Shown: positions 1 to 6,732 of the stretch, piece after piece
Layout: the number at the start of each line of letters is the position of its first letter
How positions within the stretch are numbered: the stretch's first letter is position 1
DNA from: Niallia nealsonii
Lineage (GTDB): Bacteria; Bacillota; Bacilli; Bacillales; Cytobacillaceae
Reading direction: 5' to 3'
Length of the DNA: 64,000 nt
Assembly: GCF_002835805.1 (NCBI RefSeq)
Contig: NZ_PISE01000037.1
Span: forward strand, 1-64,000
The notes under the pieces: generated by a model
The model's input: only the letters and a program-made list of their open reading frames with translations
The model's database searches: none
Told to the model about the DNA's origin: nothing
Translations under genes and position numbers: made by a program

Positions 1-54
1 GGCTCTATTATCCATCTTATCCACTTCCCAATCAAAGTAGTCTTTGTCCGCCAT
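1..54 (-). CDS. unknown small phage-type protein (partial)
   Basis: Reading frame that starts at an ATG at 54 and runs off the left edge. A purine-rich ribosome site (GGAGAGGAAG) precedes the ATG. The visible 18 residues (MADKDYFDWEVDKMDNRA) are acidic and hydrophilic; I do not recognise the family. It follows the amidase relic on the same strand, where phage lysis or late genes often sit, so a phage origin is an inference from position only. Confidence 0.4.
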   Translation of the reverse strand, partial: MADKDYFDWEVDKMDNRA

Positions 55-68
55 CTTGCTTCCTCTCC

Positions 69-355
69 TTAATTTGTTATCCAAGCATCGGTATGTCCTT
101 GTTCCTTCAATTCTTTTACGAGTTTTTCTGCATTTTTTTGGCTGCTAAAGGCCCCTACTTGTATTTGGTGGGTTTTGTCCGTCTTCCGAATATAAGCATC
201 TTTATATCCGGAAGACTTCACTCCACGATCTGTGAGTCCTGTTTCTCTAATTAATTGTGCTTGAACTAATTTTGCAACTCTCTAAATCTATCGGGAGCTC
301 TTTTTCCAGCAGTATCGGGACCATGTCCAACCAATATGCAAATTTTCATCACCAT
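69..355 (-). pseudogene. N-acetylmuramoyl-L-alanine amidase, internally deleted
   Basis: The N-terminus starts at 355 behind an AGAGGTG ribosome site and shows the Amidase_3 opening (KICILVGHGPDTAGKRAPD), then meets TAG at 266-268. A second frame, ending at 69, carries the C-terminal part of the same protein: VAKLVQAQLIRETGLTDRG followed by a SPOR peptidoglycan-binding segment (HQIQVGAFSSQKNAEKLVKE). The catalytic middle, about 150 residues in the family, is missing. A complete enzyme would cleave the amide bond between MurNAc and L-Ala during phage lysis or spore or cell separation. This copy cannot make an active enzyme. Together with the portal and tape-measure relics at 6-10 kb it suggests a decayed prophage read on the minus strand. 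Confidence 0.8.
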
Positions 356-390
356 ATTGAAACACCTCTTTTCATATGTTTTTCTTTTTT

Positions 391-447
391 ATCATTAAAA
401 TTAATAATTAAATTAATGTTAATATAATGGTTAATTATAATGATATT
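391..447. repeat. TTAANN hexamer array 1
   Basis: TTAA cores start at 395, 401, 413, 419 and 431, all in one 6-bp register; the units at 407 and 425 are degenerate. The outer 14 bp (ATCATTAAAATTAA and TTAATTATAATGAT) form an inverted repeat with one mismatch. It lies 36 bp upstream of the amidase relic's start codon. See the finding on the array family. Confidence 0.8.
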
Positions 448-857
448 ATATATAAAACTTAATAATTTTTATGTTTACTAATTAGCTGCTTGTTTGTAAG
501 TATAAGGTTTAACGTACATCTTTGGTAAAAATGCTGATACTAAACTAGTTTTACTGACAAAATAGTAACTGTATTTAATGTCTTTCTATTAAAAGGTTGT
601 GATAGTTAGATTATTCGACATTTGGGATAAGGTATAACCTCTAACCCTCTAATCCATTTTGTACCATTTCATTATGTTCCGATCCCTTGTTTTTGATATA
701 GGTGAAAAAAGCCCTGTAAGTTGTCTAACAAAATCTCCTGTCTACCTTTTTGGAATTACTTCAATAGCCAGCTGTTCTTTATATTGCAAAAGGACCTATA
801 GAATCCTTTTTTCTTTTTGATTATTAAAGTAATAATATGTAAAAATTTTTATTTGAC
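448..857. other. gene-poor region
   Basis: No intact gene. The minus strand between about 800 and 660 has a short coding-like trace (…EVIPK, then QEILLDNLQGFFHLYQKQG), interrupted by stops, which I cannot assign to a family. The rest is AT-rich with no clear structure. Confidence 0.4.
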
Positions 858-873
858 TTGAAACGCGTTTCAA
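858..873. promoter_or_regulatory. LacI-family operator
   Basis: Perfect 16-bp palindrome TTGAAACGCGTTTCAA with a central CG, the classic shape of a LacI/GalR-family operator. It overlaps a possible -35 (TTGACT at 853-858) and lies about 115 bp upstream of the three-gene operon 988-3184, whose second gene encodes a LacI-family regulator. Autoregulation is the simplest reading. Confidence 0.75.
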
Positions 874-987
874 ATTTTACAATTAATATGTACCTAAATT
901 TGTTTCGCAAAAGAAATGAAGGAAATTGAAATTGCAAATTAATCTAACAGGAATAACCATAGAACAGTATAATTCTGGGAGGACCAA

Positions 988-1338
988 ATGTTACATTTTA
1001 ACAATCGAATTTTTATTTGTAGTACTGATACAAATCTTAAAGGTATTACAGTTGGGACAAAGTTTTATTACTCACAATACGACGGTATTGTAAATGCGAG
1101 TTTTATTGGAAGAGATATACTAATGGGAGAACTGGTTGGAATGGTAAATCAACAAGATCAGCTGGAAGGTATTTTTAATTTTTGTAATTATAACTTTGAA
1201 TTCTTTAGTGGTACATTTACATTAACCCCTAAAAAATTACCTAATAAAAGTTATAAACTACATGGATTATGGGTCCTGTCAGGAGATGAAACTATAGAAC
1301 ATGATCTTATTCTTGAAGAACTGCTTTATAACGTTTAA
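988..1338 (+). CDS. small beta-rich protein of the mis-named 'N-acetylglutamate synthase' family
   Basis: 116-residue soluble protein with a strong ribosome site (GGGAGGACC) 6 bp before the ATG. It resembles a Bacillus family of about 110 residues often labelled N-acetylglutamate synthase: an opening FNNRIFICSTDTN, a run of short beta strands around YSQYDGIVNASFIGRDILMG, and a C-terminal LHGLWVLSGDETIEHD. It has no acetyltransferase motif, so that label is not a functional claim. It is the first gene of an operon with a LacI regulator (37-bp gap) and an EEP phosphatase, behind the palindrome at 858. Function unknown; perhaps a ligand-binding or enzyme accessory protein. Confidence 0.7.
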   Translation: MLHFNNRIFICSTDTNLKGITVGTKFYYSQYDGIVNASFIGRDILMGELVGMVNQQDQLEGIFNFCNYNFEFFSGTFTLTPKKLPNKSYKLHGLWVLSGDETIEHDLILEELLYNV

Positions 1339-1374
1339 AGGTGATGACTAACATAGAAATATGAAGGAGAGCAA

Positions 1375-2334
1375 ATGACAAATATAAAAGATTTGGCAAA
1401 GATGGCTGGAGTGTCTGTATCAACTGTGTCTCGTGTATTAAATAATTATCCATTTGTCAAAGAAGAAAAAAGAATGGCTGTTTTGAAGGCAATTAAAGAT
1501 AGTAATTATCAAAAAAATATAAATGCTGTTCATTTAAGCAAGGGAAAGACTCAGATGATTGGTGTGGTTTTGCCGTTTTCCGATTATCCCTACTTCGCAT
1601 TGTTATTAAAAGGGATATCAAAACAAGCATATAAATACAACTACAAGCTGCTCTTGTTCCAAACTGATTATATGGAAAGTAGGGAAATAGAAGCATTAAA
1701 AATGTTAAAACAAAAGCAGATAGATGCTTTAATTATTTGTTCGAGAACATGTAACTGGTCTACTATTGAAGAACATTTGCTATTTGGACCCATTGTATTG
1801 TGTGAAAATGTTAATAAAAAACTAGTTTCAACGACTTTTGTAAACCATTATAAGATTTTTTATGACGCATTAGAGTATTTATACCATAAAGGTCATCAGA
1901 GAATTGGCTATTGTATTGGTAGGAAGTCAGGGGCTAGCAGCGTTAAGCGGAACTCTGCATATAGGGACTTTATTAATCAATATAATTTACCAGATAATCA
2001 TGACTATATTTTTGATGATTGCCTTGAAATTGATGACGGTGAAAAAGTCGTTCAATATATAAAAAAAATGGATACACCTCCAACTGCATTATTGGTCACT
2101 AATGACCAAGCAGCAGCAGGAATTCTTACTGCTTGTCAAAAAGCAAAAATATCGATACCGGATGAACTTGCAATAATAGGTTTCAATAATGAACCCATTT
2201 CTAAAATAATGAATATTACAACGATAGAAATCCCTCTTGAGAAGATTGGAAATAATCTTTTCCTTCAAGCTTTAAGTGGTGAAATATCTAATCAGGAAAT
2301 AGCGGTAAATTTAATTGAAAGAGGGACTGTTTAA
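1375..2334 (+). CDS. LacI/GalR-family transcriptional regulator
   Basis: 319 residues, usual for the family. Residues 1-25 hold the LacI helix-turn-helix and hinge start (NIKDLAKMAGVSVSTVSRVL). Residues from about 60 form the periplasmic-binding-protein-like sugar sensor, with the strand QMIGVVLPFSDYPYF and the late motif ALLVTNDQAAAGIL followed by ELAIIGFNNEP. Start is the ATG behind AAGGAGAGCAA. It sits between the small protein at 988 and the phosphatase at 2393. The palindrome at 858-873 is the likely operator. The effector cannot be read from the sequence; a phosphorylated sugar such as maltose 6-phosphate would fit the neighbour but is inference. Confidence 0.93.
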   Translation: MTNIKDLAKMAGVSVSTVSRVLNNYPFVKEEKRMAVLKAIKDSNYQKNINAVHLSKGKTQMIGVVLPFSDYPYFALLLKGISKQAYKYNYKLLLFQTDYMESREIEALKMLKQKQIDALIICSRTCNWSTIEEHLLFGPIVLCENVNKKLVSTTFVNHYKIFYDALEYLYHKGHQRIGYCIGRKSGASSVKRNSAYRDFINQYNLPDNHDYIFDDCLEIDDGEKVVQYIKKMDTPPTALLVTNDQAAAGILTACQKAKISIPDELAIIGFNNEPISKIMNITTIEIPLEKIGNNLFLQALSGEISNQEIAVNLIERGTV

Positions 2335-2392
2335 ATTTAATTAGATATATTAGCTGGTAATATATCTAGCCAATATAGGGAGGCGTTATTAA

Positions 2393-3184
2393 ATGAAATT
2401 GTTAACATTAAACTGCCATTCTTGGCAAGAGGAAAATCAAATAGACAAAATTACATATCTCGCCCAAAATATTAAAGAAAAATCATATGATGTTATTGCC
2501 TTACAAGAGGTAAATCAATTGATTAAGGAAAAGTATGTGTTTAAGAATATGAAATCTAGTAATTTCGCCTACATATTAATACAAGAGCTTAAAAAGTTAG
2601 AGATTACTGACTATTCGTTGGTTTGGGGTTTTTCAAATGAAATATCCGAGAAGTATGAAGAGGGTCTAGCTATTCTAACAAAATATCCAATTGTTGAAGA
2701 ATTTTCCTTCTATGTTTCAAAAGGTAGGAATATTAACAATTGGAAAACACGTAAAATTATTGGGGCTAAAATTCTTTATAATAATAGACCAATATCTTTC
2801 TATTCTTGTCATATGGGGTGGTGGAGAGATGAAGAAGAACCTTTTAAATATCATTTAGACAAACTTCTACAACATGTAAATTGGGTTGAGCCGTTCTTTC
2901 TTTTGGGTGATTTTAATAATAGTACTCATCTCAAAGGTGAAGGATACGAATATTTGTTAAAACAGGGTCTTTATGATACTTATCTATTATCTAGAAAAAA
3001 AGATAACGGAATAACAGTAAAAGGAAAAATTAATGGCTGGGATAATAATAAGGAAGACTTACGTATCGATTTAATTCTGTCCAACCAGGCTGTAAAGGTT
3101 GAATCTTCAAATGTAATCTTTAATGGGAAAAACAAGTCCGTCATTTCTGACCATTTTGGAGTGGAAACTAAAGTAGTAATGTAA
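2393..3184 (+). CDS. EEP-family phosphatase, MapP-like
   Basis: 263-residue endonuclease/exonuclease/phosphatase fold. Visible active-site blocks in order: LNCHSW (residues 6-11), ALQEVNQ with the metal-binding Glu (about 37), CHMGWW (about 138), LLGDFNN with catalytic Asp and Asn (about 168), DLILSN (about 229) and SDHFGV with the terminal Asp-His (about 251). The overall pattern is closest to the family containing Enterococcus maltose 6'-phosphate phosphatase (MapP), which dephosphorylates intracellular maltose 6'-P; related members act on nucleic acids or sphingomyelin. No signal peptide, so cytoplasmic. Ribosome site AGGGAGGCG. Co-transcription with a LacI regulator supports a sugar-phosphate role. 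No maltose PTS gene is in the window. Confidence 0.82.
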   Translation: MKLLTLNCHSWQEENQIDKITYLAQNIKEKSYDVIALQEVNQLIKEKYVFKNMKSSNFAYILIQELKKLEITDYSLVWGFSNEISEKYEEGLAILTKYPIVEEFSFYVSKGRNINNWKTRKIIGAKILYNNRPISFYSCHMGWWRDEEEPFKYHLDKLLQHVNWVEPFFLLGDFNNSTHLKGEGYEYLLKQGLYDTYLLSRKKDNGITVKGKINGWDNNKEDLRIDLILSNQAVKVESSNVIFNGKNKSVISDHFGVETKVVM

Positions 3185-3238
3185 ACTTTCCCTATTTGTG
3201 GAAAAACTACACTTAAACAGTTTTATTATTGTATTTAT

Positions 3239-3286
3239 CCCTATTTTATCATTAAAATTAACATTAACTTTAATGATAAAATAGGG
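3239..3286. repeat. TTAANN hexamer array 2 within an 18-bp perfect stem
   Basis: 3239-3256 and 3269-3286 are perfect inverted repeats of 18 bp (outer part CCCTATTTTATC) around a 12-bp loop. TTAA cores start at 3252, 3258, 3264 and 3270. It begins 55 bp after the phosphatase stop and could act as its terminator, but no U-tract follows the stem. Confidence 0.8.
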
Positions 3287-3335
3287 GGTTTCTAGCAATA
3301 GCAGCAATATCTATAAAAAATAGGATCTTGCTTTC

Positions 3336-3500
3336 TTATTCTCCCTCTTCTTCATATAGTTGATTCTTAATTTTATAAATTGTTATAGATGTAAAGTTAT
3401 AATTAATTGCCGAGAAGGCTAACGTAGAAAATCAAGCTGCCAATTCACAAATATTTGTGCAGATTAGTGCAATAAATGCTGCACAGTTTTTTTGCACTAT
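3336..3500 (-). pseudogene. decayed small-protein gene, copy A
   Basis: Read on the minus strand, a frame gives NCAAFIALICTNICELAA, then TGA, then FSTLAFSAINYNFTSI…LYEEEGE and a proper stop at 3336-3338. The composition suggests a small hydrophobic surface or coat-type protein of about 60 residues; I do not recognise it. The segment 3415-3485 is repeated at 4707-4777 (68 of 71 bases identical), where a stop falls at the same codon. Confidence 0.45.
3415..3485. repeat. 71-bp direct repeat, copy A
   Basis: Begins AAGGCTAACGTAG and ends AAATGCTGCACA. It matches 4707-4777 at 68 of 71 positions in direct orientation, 1292 bp apart. Both copies lie inside decayed reading frames on the minus strand. 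Confidence 0.9.
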
Positions 3501-3645
3501 AAATTAAAAAAATGCTATTGCTGCAGTATGTACAGGATTGTTATTACTTAAATTTACGGACTGACAGGAAATAAATATATTAAACAATATACTTAAATAT
3601 AGAGCAGCACTTTTAAACGAATCGTTATCTTTATTTCGCCATTGC

Positions 3646-3930
3646 TTACTTTATATCATGAGTTTTCATTTTATCTAATTCTTTTTTTGTTTTCTCACGA
3701 AGGTACTTTCTGCCACCACTCCATTCTATAATAAGAAAAAGTATCCCTAATAGTAGAATAAGAATGAAGCCAATAATACTTTCAATGTGGTTTGTTATAA
3801 ACATCCAGGTTAAAAAAACAATATAAGCTACTGGTACAATTCCTCCCCAATAAATACTATTCCTAGTTGAAAAAAAATATTGAACAGCCAATACACCGGC
3901 AATAATGAAAACCCCATAAAAATCATCCAT
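3646..3930 (-). CDS. small membrane protein paired with DUF2089 regulator
   Basis: 94 residues with three predicted membrane segments (about 5-22, 28-46 and 50-68) and a basic, charged C-terminal tail (KYLREKTKKELDKMKTHDIK). Its ATG overlaps the last base of the DUF2089 gene stop, so the two are translationally coupled. Membrane proteins of this size accompany DUF2089 regulators in many Bacillaceae, but no biochemical role is established. It may be the regulator's target or a membrane anchor for it. Confidence 0.7.
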   Translation of the reverse strand: MDDFYGVFIIAGVLAVQYFFSTRNSIYWGGIVPVAYIVFLTWMFITNHIESIIGFILILLLGILFLIIEWSGGRKYLREKTKKELDKMKTHDIK

Positions 3931-4229
3931 TATTTCTCATCCCTTTCTTGTTTATATTTTTCAATAATCAACTTTGCATCCTCAAGGCTTATACGATCAT
4001 CAATCGAAAGACTTTTGATAAATTTAATAAATCCTTCGTTATCTACAGCATCATGAATTTTTATTTTCTCAATTAGTCTATCCAGTTTAATTCTTACTGT
4101 CGGATATGATACTTCATAAATCTTTGCAATCTCTTTTAAAGAACCTGATTTTAGAACAAAGTTTTTAATAAATTCAAGATCTTCATTTTTCAAAGAAAGA
4201 ATCCAATTTGGTACATTTTTGCTATCCAT
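3930..4229 (-). CDS. DUF2089-family HTH regulator
   Basis: 99 residues. The opening VPNWILSLKNEDLEFIKNFV followed by a helix-turn-helix (GSLKEIAKIYEVSYPTVRIK, residues about 30-49) is diagnostic of DUF2089. The start is the ATG behind AAGGAGGGATAT. It is the first gene of a two-gene operon with the membrane protein at 3646. Function in the family is unknown; DNA binding is inferred from the HTH. TTAANN array 3 lies about 110 bp upstream of its start. Confidence 0.82.
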   Translation of the reverse strand: MDSKNVPNWILSLKNEDLEFIKNFVLKSGSLKEIAKIYEVSYPTVRIKLDRLIEKIKIHDAVDNEGFIKFIKSLSIDDRISLEDAKLIIEKYKQERDEK

Positions 4230-4327
4230 ATCCCTCCTTTCTTGAATAGTAAGGTTCCTTTTTTTTAACTAAAAGTCAACAATTTTATTTTCCTTATTCA
4301 GTATGAATTTTCATCTTCACTCTATAA

Positions 4328-4373
4328 ATAATAATATTATTAATGTTAATTTTAACTTTAAAATTAATTATTC
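4328..4373. repeat. TTAANN hexamer array 3
   Basis: Five TTAA cores in exact 6-bp register at 4340, 4346, 4352, 4358 and 4364. The array abuts the stop codon of the minus-strand relic at 4374 and lies upstream of the DUF2089 gene. Confidence 0.82.
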
Positions 4374-4594
4374 TTTTTCTCCTTTATAGCATTTAAAAAC
4401 GATTCTAATTGCTTTGCAAAAACTTTATTTGTTTCTCTTGCTTTTGTATAGTTTTTTCTAAGCATGTAGTTTTTTCTTCTGTTTACGGACAATTAGAATG
4501 AGCAGAATCCATATGCGTTCCTACATTAATCCCCCCTCCGTCTCTTTTTCCGCCTTTATCAGGATCTCTGTCTATTAAAGATTGACTAAGATGA
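4366..4594 (-). pseudogene. phage-derived coding fragments
   Basis: Two minus-strand traces. Nearer 4594 is DRDPDKGGKRDGGGINVGTH, which resembles the YGDPNENGKREAEG end of the tape-measure relic at 6237. Then comes a different frame reading NYTKARETNKVFAKQLESFL followed by NAIKEKKNN and a TAA inside array 3. Neither has a start. Assignment to phage is by similarity to the 6-kb relic and by position; the second fragment is unrecognised. Confidence 0.4.
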
Positions 4595-4706
4595 ACTTTA
4601 TTTCAGAGGAATTTTCTATCAATGATAGTAGGATTTGTGAAAAGAACAAGACATTGCTACCTTCTTCATATGATTAATGTTTAATTTTATAATTTGGTAT
4701 AAGTTA

Positions 4707-4777
4707 AAGGCTAACGTAGAAAATTAAGCTACCAATTCACAAATATTTGTGCAGATTAGTACAATAAATGCTGCACA
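4707..4777. repeat. 71-bp direct repeat, copy B
   Basis: Direct copy of 3415-3485 with three substitutions. The minus-strand frame again reads …CAAFIVLICTNICELVA, then a stop (TAA here, TGA in copy A). It ends about 100 bp before the promoter of the riboswitch gene set, so it may be the remains of the neighbouring gene rather than regulatory DNA. Confidence 0.9.
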
Positions 4778-4826
4778 AGTTTTGGTGAACTACACATTAA
4801 TTAAATTTTTTATTTTTTGTAGGAAA

Positions 4827-4907
4827 TTGTCGACAATAAACATTTTAAAAGTTTACAAAATTTTAATAAAATATAACTTGTGTACAAAAAAAAACAAAAT
4901 GTATACA
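4827..4907 (+). promoter_or_regulatory. candidate promoter of the c-di-GMP riboswitch transcript
   Basis: TTGTGT (4878-4883), 18-bp spacer and TATACA (4902-4907) form a plausible sigma-A promoter that would start transcription near 4914, just before the aptamer. Upstream, the palindrome TTGTCGACAA (4827-4836) matches six of seven bases of a Spo0A box (TGTCGAA) on each strand. The Spo0A idea is weak on sequence alone but fits the sporulation-related genes downstream. Confidence 0.5.
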
Positions 4908-4918
4908 TATTACTTTTT

Positions 4919-5006
4919 AATCAGTAAAGGCAAACCATTTGAAAGAGTGGGACGCAAAGCAACAGGTCTAAGGTTACATACTACGATGGCTGTGCTGCCT
5001 GAAATA
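4919..5006 (+). promoter_or_regulatory. cyclic-di-GMP class I (GEMM-I) riboswitch
   Basis: The core matches the GEMM-I aptamer. There is a first hairpin with a GAAA tetraloop (GGCAAACCATTTGAAAGAG), the invariant linker GGGACGCAAAGC at about 4950-4961, and a second hairpin opened by ACAGGTCTAAGG (tetraloop receptor) and closed by GATGGCTGT. These hairpins bind one c-di-GMP between them. The aptamer ends about 15 bases before the ribosome site TTAGGAGGA of the SinI-like frame at 5029. There is no obvious intrinsic terminator between them, which points to control of translation start rather than termination, but the direction of control cannot be read from sequence. Confidence 0.9.
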
Positions 5007-5028
5007 TTTTTATATTTTAGGAGGACAC

Positions 5029-5166
5029 ATGTTACAACAACTTATTGAACAAGACTTAGACAAAAAATGGGTAGAATTGATAGTACAAGCTAAATAGTTA
5101 GACATTTCCATTGATGAAATTAAATTACTTTTACTTATATTTTTTCTAGAAGATAGGAGCAATACA
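5029..5166 (+). pseudogene. SinI-like anti-repressor frame interrupted by TAG
   Basis: ATG at 5029 behind an excellent ribosome site (AGGAGGACAC). The first 22 codons read MLQQLIEQDLDKKWVELIVQ then AK, the SinI helix that binds SinR (compare DQEWVELMVEAK in B. subtilis SinI). TAG (5095-5097) stands where the family has a charged residue, and the same frame then continues LDISIDEIKLLLL, the second SinI helix. The frame stays open into the Spo0E-like gene at 5167. SinI normally antagonises SinR, the repressor of biofilm matrix genes. A peptide ending at the TAG would lack the second helix. Options: a dead gene, a truncated peptide, or TAG readthrough giving a SinI-Spo0E fusion. No sinR is in the window. 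Confidence 0.7.
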
Positions 5167-5346
5167 ATGTTTAATACTTACTTGGAAAGAGAATACTCGC
5201 TAAATCAACTAGAAAGTCATATTCAAAAGTTACGTAAAGAACTTATTAATGTTGGTATGAAAGAAGGCTTTAATAGTTCAACTACAATTCAAATTAGTCA
5301 ACAGCTTGATTATTTTATTTTTCAGTACCAACGATACAAGAAATGA
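5167..5346 (+). CDS. Spo0E-family aspartyl-phosphate phosphatase
   Basis: 59 residues, typical for the family. The core is ESHIQKLRKELINVG (residues 16-30), then the signature SQQLD (44-48; family consensus SQELD) and a C-terminal QYQRYKK. Spo0E proteins remove the phosphate from Spo0A~P and delay sporulation. It has its own ribosome site (AGGAG at 5155-5159, 7 bp from ATG), so it can be made even though the upstream SinI frame is interrupted. It lies on the same transcript as the c-di-GMP riboswitch, which suggests that second-messenger level feeds into the Spo0A phosphorelay. Confidence 0.85.
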   Translation: MFNTYLEREYSLNQLESHIQKLRKELINVGMKEGFNSSTTIQISQQLDYFIFQYQRYKK

Positions 5347-5474
5347 TATCAGTCTAATAATTCCTTTGTATATGAACCATTCTTCAATACTTACCTGATT
5401 GTAGTTTTCTCTACTATTAGACATTCAACTTAGCCCTTTTTGTTTTCAGCTCAAATTTTCTTTATAAATCCTGG

Positions 5475-5665
5475 TTAACTCAGCATTGCTCCATATATCC
5501 AATTGTGAGTATAGCCACTTTGGTAGTCCTTAATGGATTCATAAGATACTTCAACACCTGTGAATAGATTAGCTCTTAATCGAATCGTTACTTGTTTTCC
5601 ATCTACTGCACTATTTTTTCGAACAGTGACATTAAATTCTCCTATCTTGGTTAAACTAACATAAA
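5475..5665 (-). pseudogene. unrecognised C-terminal coding fragment
   Basis: An open minus-strand frame of about 60 codons without a start reads …IGEFNVTVRKNSAVDGKQVT, then RLRANLFTGVEVSYESIKDY, and ends QSGYTHNWIYGAMLS before a TAA at 5475-5477. The composition is that of a beta-strand-rich secreted or phage protein. I cannot assign it. Its upstream part is lost at the promoter of the gene at 5683. Confidence 0.4.
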
Positions 5666-5682
5666 ATCATAGGAGGATTAGT

Positions 5683-6174
5683 ATGAAGAAAAGAAAGTAT
5701 GAAAAAATCACCTTAAGAATATTATGTGTTATAGGAATTGGTTCTTTCCTTAACTTACTTCGAAAGCCTCCATTAAAAGATTGGCTAATTATTTTCTTAT
5801 TGAAAAGTTATATAGCCTCCATTTTAGATAATCTTTTAGTAAAAAAGGGTTATTTAACATACCCAGTAAAATTATTAAAAACCTTTGATGTCAGCGTTTT
5901 ATTTAGTTATCTCCTTTTCCCTGTATCCTGCATATACTTCAATCAAGTAACTAAAAATTCAAGTTTTTTAGGGATATTGACTAAATCCTTATTATTTAGC
6001 GTTCCATCTGCATTAGCTGAACATTGGATTGAAAGAAATACAAATTTAATTAAATATAAAAAATCTTGGACAACAATACATAGCTTTATTTCCATTGCAT
6101 CAACCTTTTTAATCGTTCGATTTACTATGTCACTAATTAGAAAAGTAGCTTCTAAGCAATCAGGAAAAAACTGA
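5683..6174 (+). CDS. CBO0543-family membrane protein
   Basis: 163 residues, basic N-terminus (MKKRKYEKITLR), then four hydrophobic segments (about 11-26, 45-52 preceded by DWLIIFLLKSY, 68-86 and 100-112), with a final segment near SFISIASTFLIVRF. The conserved patch SALAEHWIERNTNLIKYKKS is typical of the CBO0543 family of Bacillus and Clostridium membrane proteins of unknown function. A ribosome site (AGGAGG) precedes the ATG, and an intrinsic terminator overlaps the stop, so it is a single-gene unit. Confidence 0.75.
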   Translation: MKKRKYEKITLRILCVIGIGSFLNLLRKPPLKDWLIIFLLKSYIASILDNLLVKKGYLTYPVKLLKTFDVSVLFSYLLFPVSCIYFNQVTKNSSFLGILTKSLLFSVPSALAEHWIERNTNLIKYKKSWTTIHSFISIASTFLIVRFTMSLIRKVASKQSGKN

Positions 6175-6188
6175 TTGCTTTTTAATTT
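6154..6188 (+). terminator. intrinsic terminator of the CBO0543 gene
   Basis: Perfect 10-bp stem AAGCAATCAG (6154-6163) / CTGATTGCTT (6171-6180), 7-base A-rich loop, followed by a T-rich tail. The stem begins inside the last codons of the gene at 5683. Confidence 0.9.
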
Positions 6189-6236
6189 TGTTACTGAACT
6201 GTTGTTGTCTACTTAGGCATTATCTTTAATACTCTA

Positions 6237-6692
6237 CTATATGCGTTCATATATCAATCCCTCAGCTTCTCTTTTTCCGTTTTCATTGGGATCTCCGTAC
6301 ATCACAAATTGACCAAGACCCGCTTCTTCTACTTCTTCGGCAATTAGTCCGTACACTCTTTGTAAGGAGGGGATATCACCTTGTAAAGCAGAAATAGCAG
6401 TACCCATGACCGGAACCACATTTGATAACCCTTGTTTCAGCTTATCGAATAGCGGCTGAGAAACGATAGTGAATAATTGCCCTATCGGTATCATTGGAGA
6501 TTAATCCATTGAAAGATTGAGATTGAATTTCCATACCGCCCTTATAACGATCGTCCATAAGAGCAAATAAGGCTTTATTAAAATTATCTAATTCAACAAT
6601 CTGTTCCCTTTCGTTCCAAACGTCATACATGCCCATATCGGCTGCTTGTTCTTTGAGCATGGTTTTAGTTATACTAAATTCTTTTACAATTA
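6237..6692 (-). pseudogene. phage tail tape-measure protein, middle/C-terminal relic
   Basis: Two minus-strand frames belong to one gene. First, from about 6692, …KEFSITKTMLKEQAADMGM… through YKGGMEIQSQSFNGLISN; then, after a frameshift near 6490, IGQLFTIVSQPLFDKLKQGL through GLGQFVMYGDPNENGKRE. The first block is the tape-measure segment that follows the conserved GELERLKEFGITK region. The matching N-terminus is at 7076-7478. About 380 bp of foreign DNA separates them, and some 20-30 codons at the join are gone. Confidence 0.75.
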
Positions 6693-6732
6693 ATGTTACT
6701 ATTAAAATTAATATTAATATTAATTTTAATAG
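6690..6732. repeat. TTAANN hexamer array 4 (34-bp perfect palindrome)
   Basis: TTAA cores at 6690, 6702, 6708, 6714, 6720 and 6726, with a degenerate TTAC at 6696, all in one 6-bp register. Bases 6699-6732 are a perfect 34-bp palindrome (arms start CTATTAAAATTAAT). The array sits exactly at the point where the tape-measure coding sequence breaks off. Confidence 0.88.

Noticed and set aside
3239-3286. Simple rho-independent terminator of the phosphatase gene
   Set aside because: The stem is AT-dominated, no U-tract follows, and the same 6-bp register occurs at loci where no terminator is expected. Kept as an array with a possible secondary role.
4749-5048. 99-codon open frame across the riboswitch region
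   Set aside because: It reads through the GEMM-I aptamer and ends inside the SinI-like gene. It has no ribosome site and its composition is that of translated AT-rich leader.
5095-5097. TAG as a recoded (pyrrolysine) codon
   Set aside because: Nothing suggests pyrrolysine use in this kind of organism, and other genes here carry TAG, TGA and TAA nonsense codons through ordinary decay.
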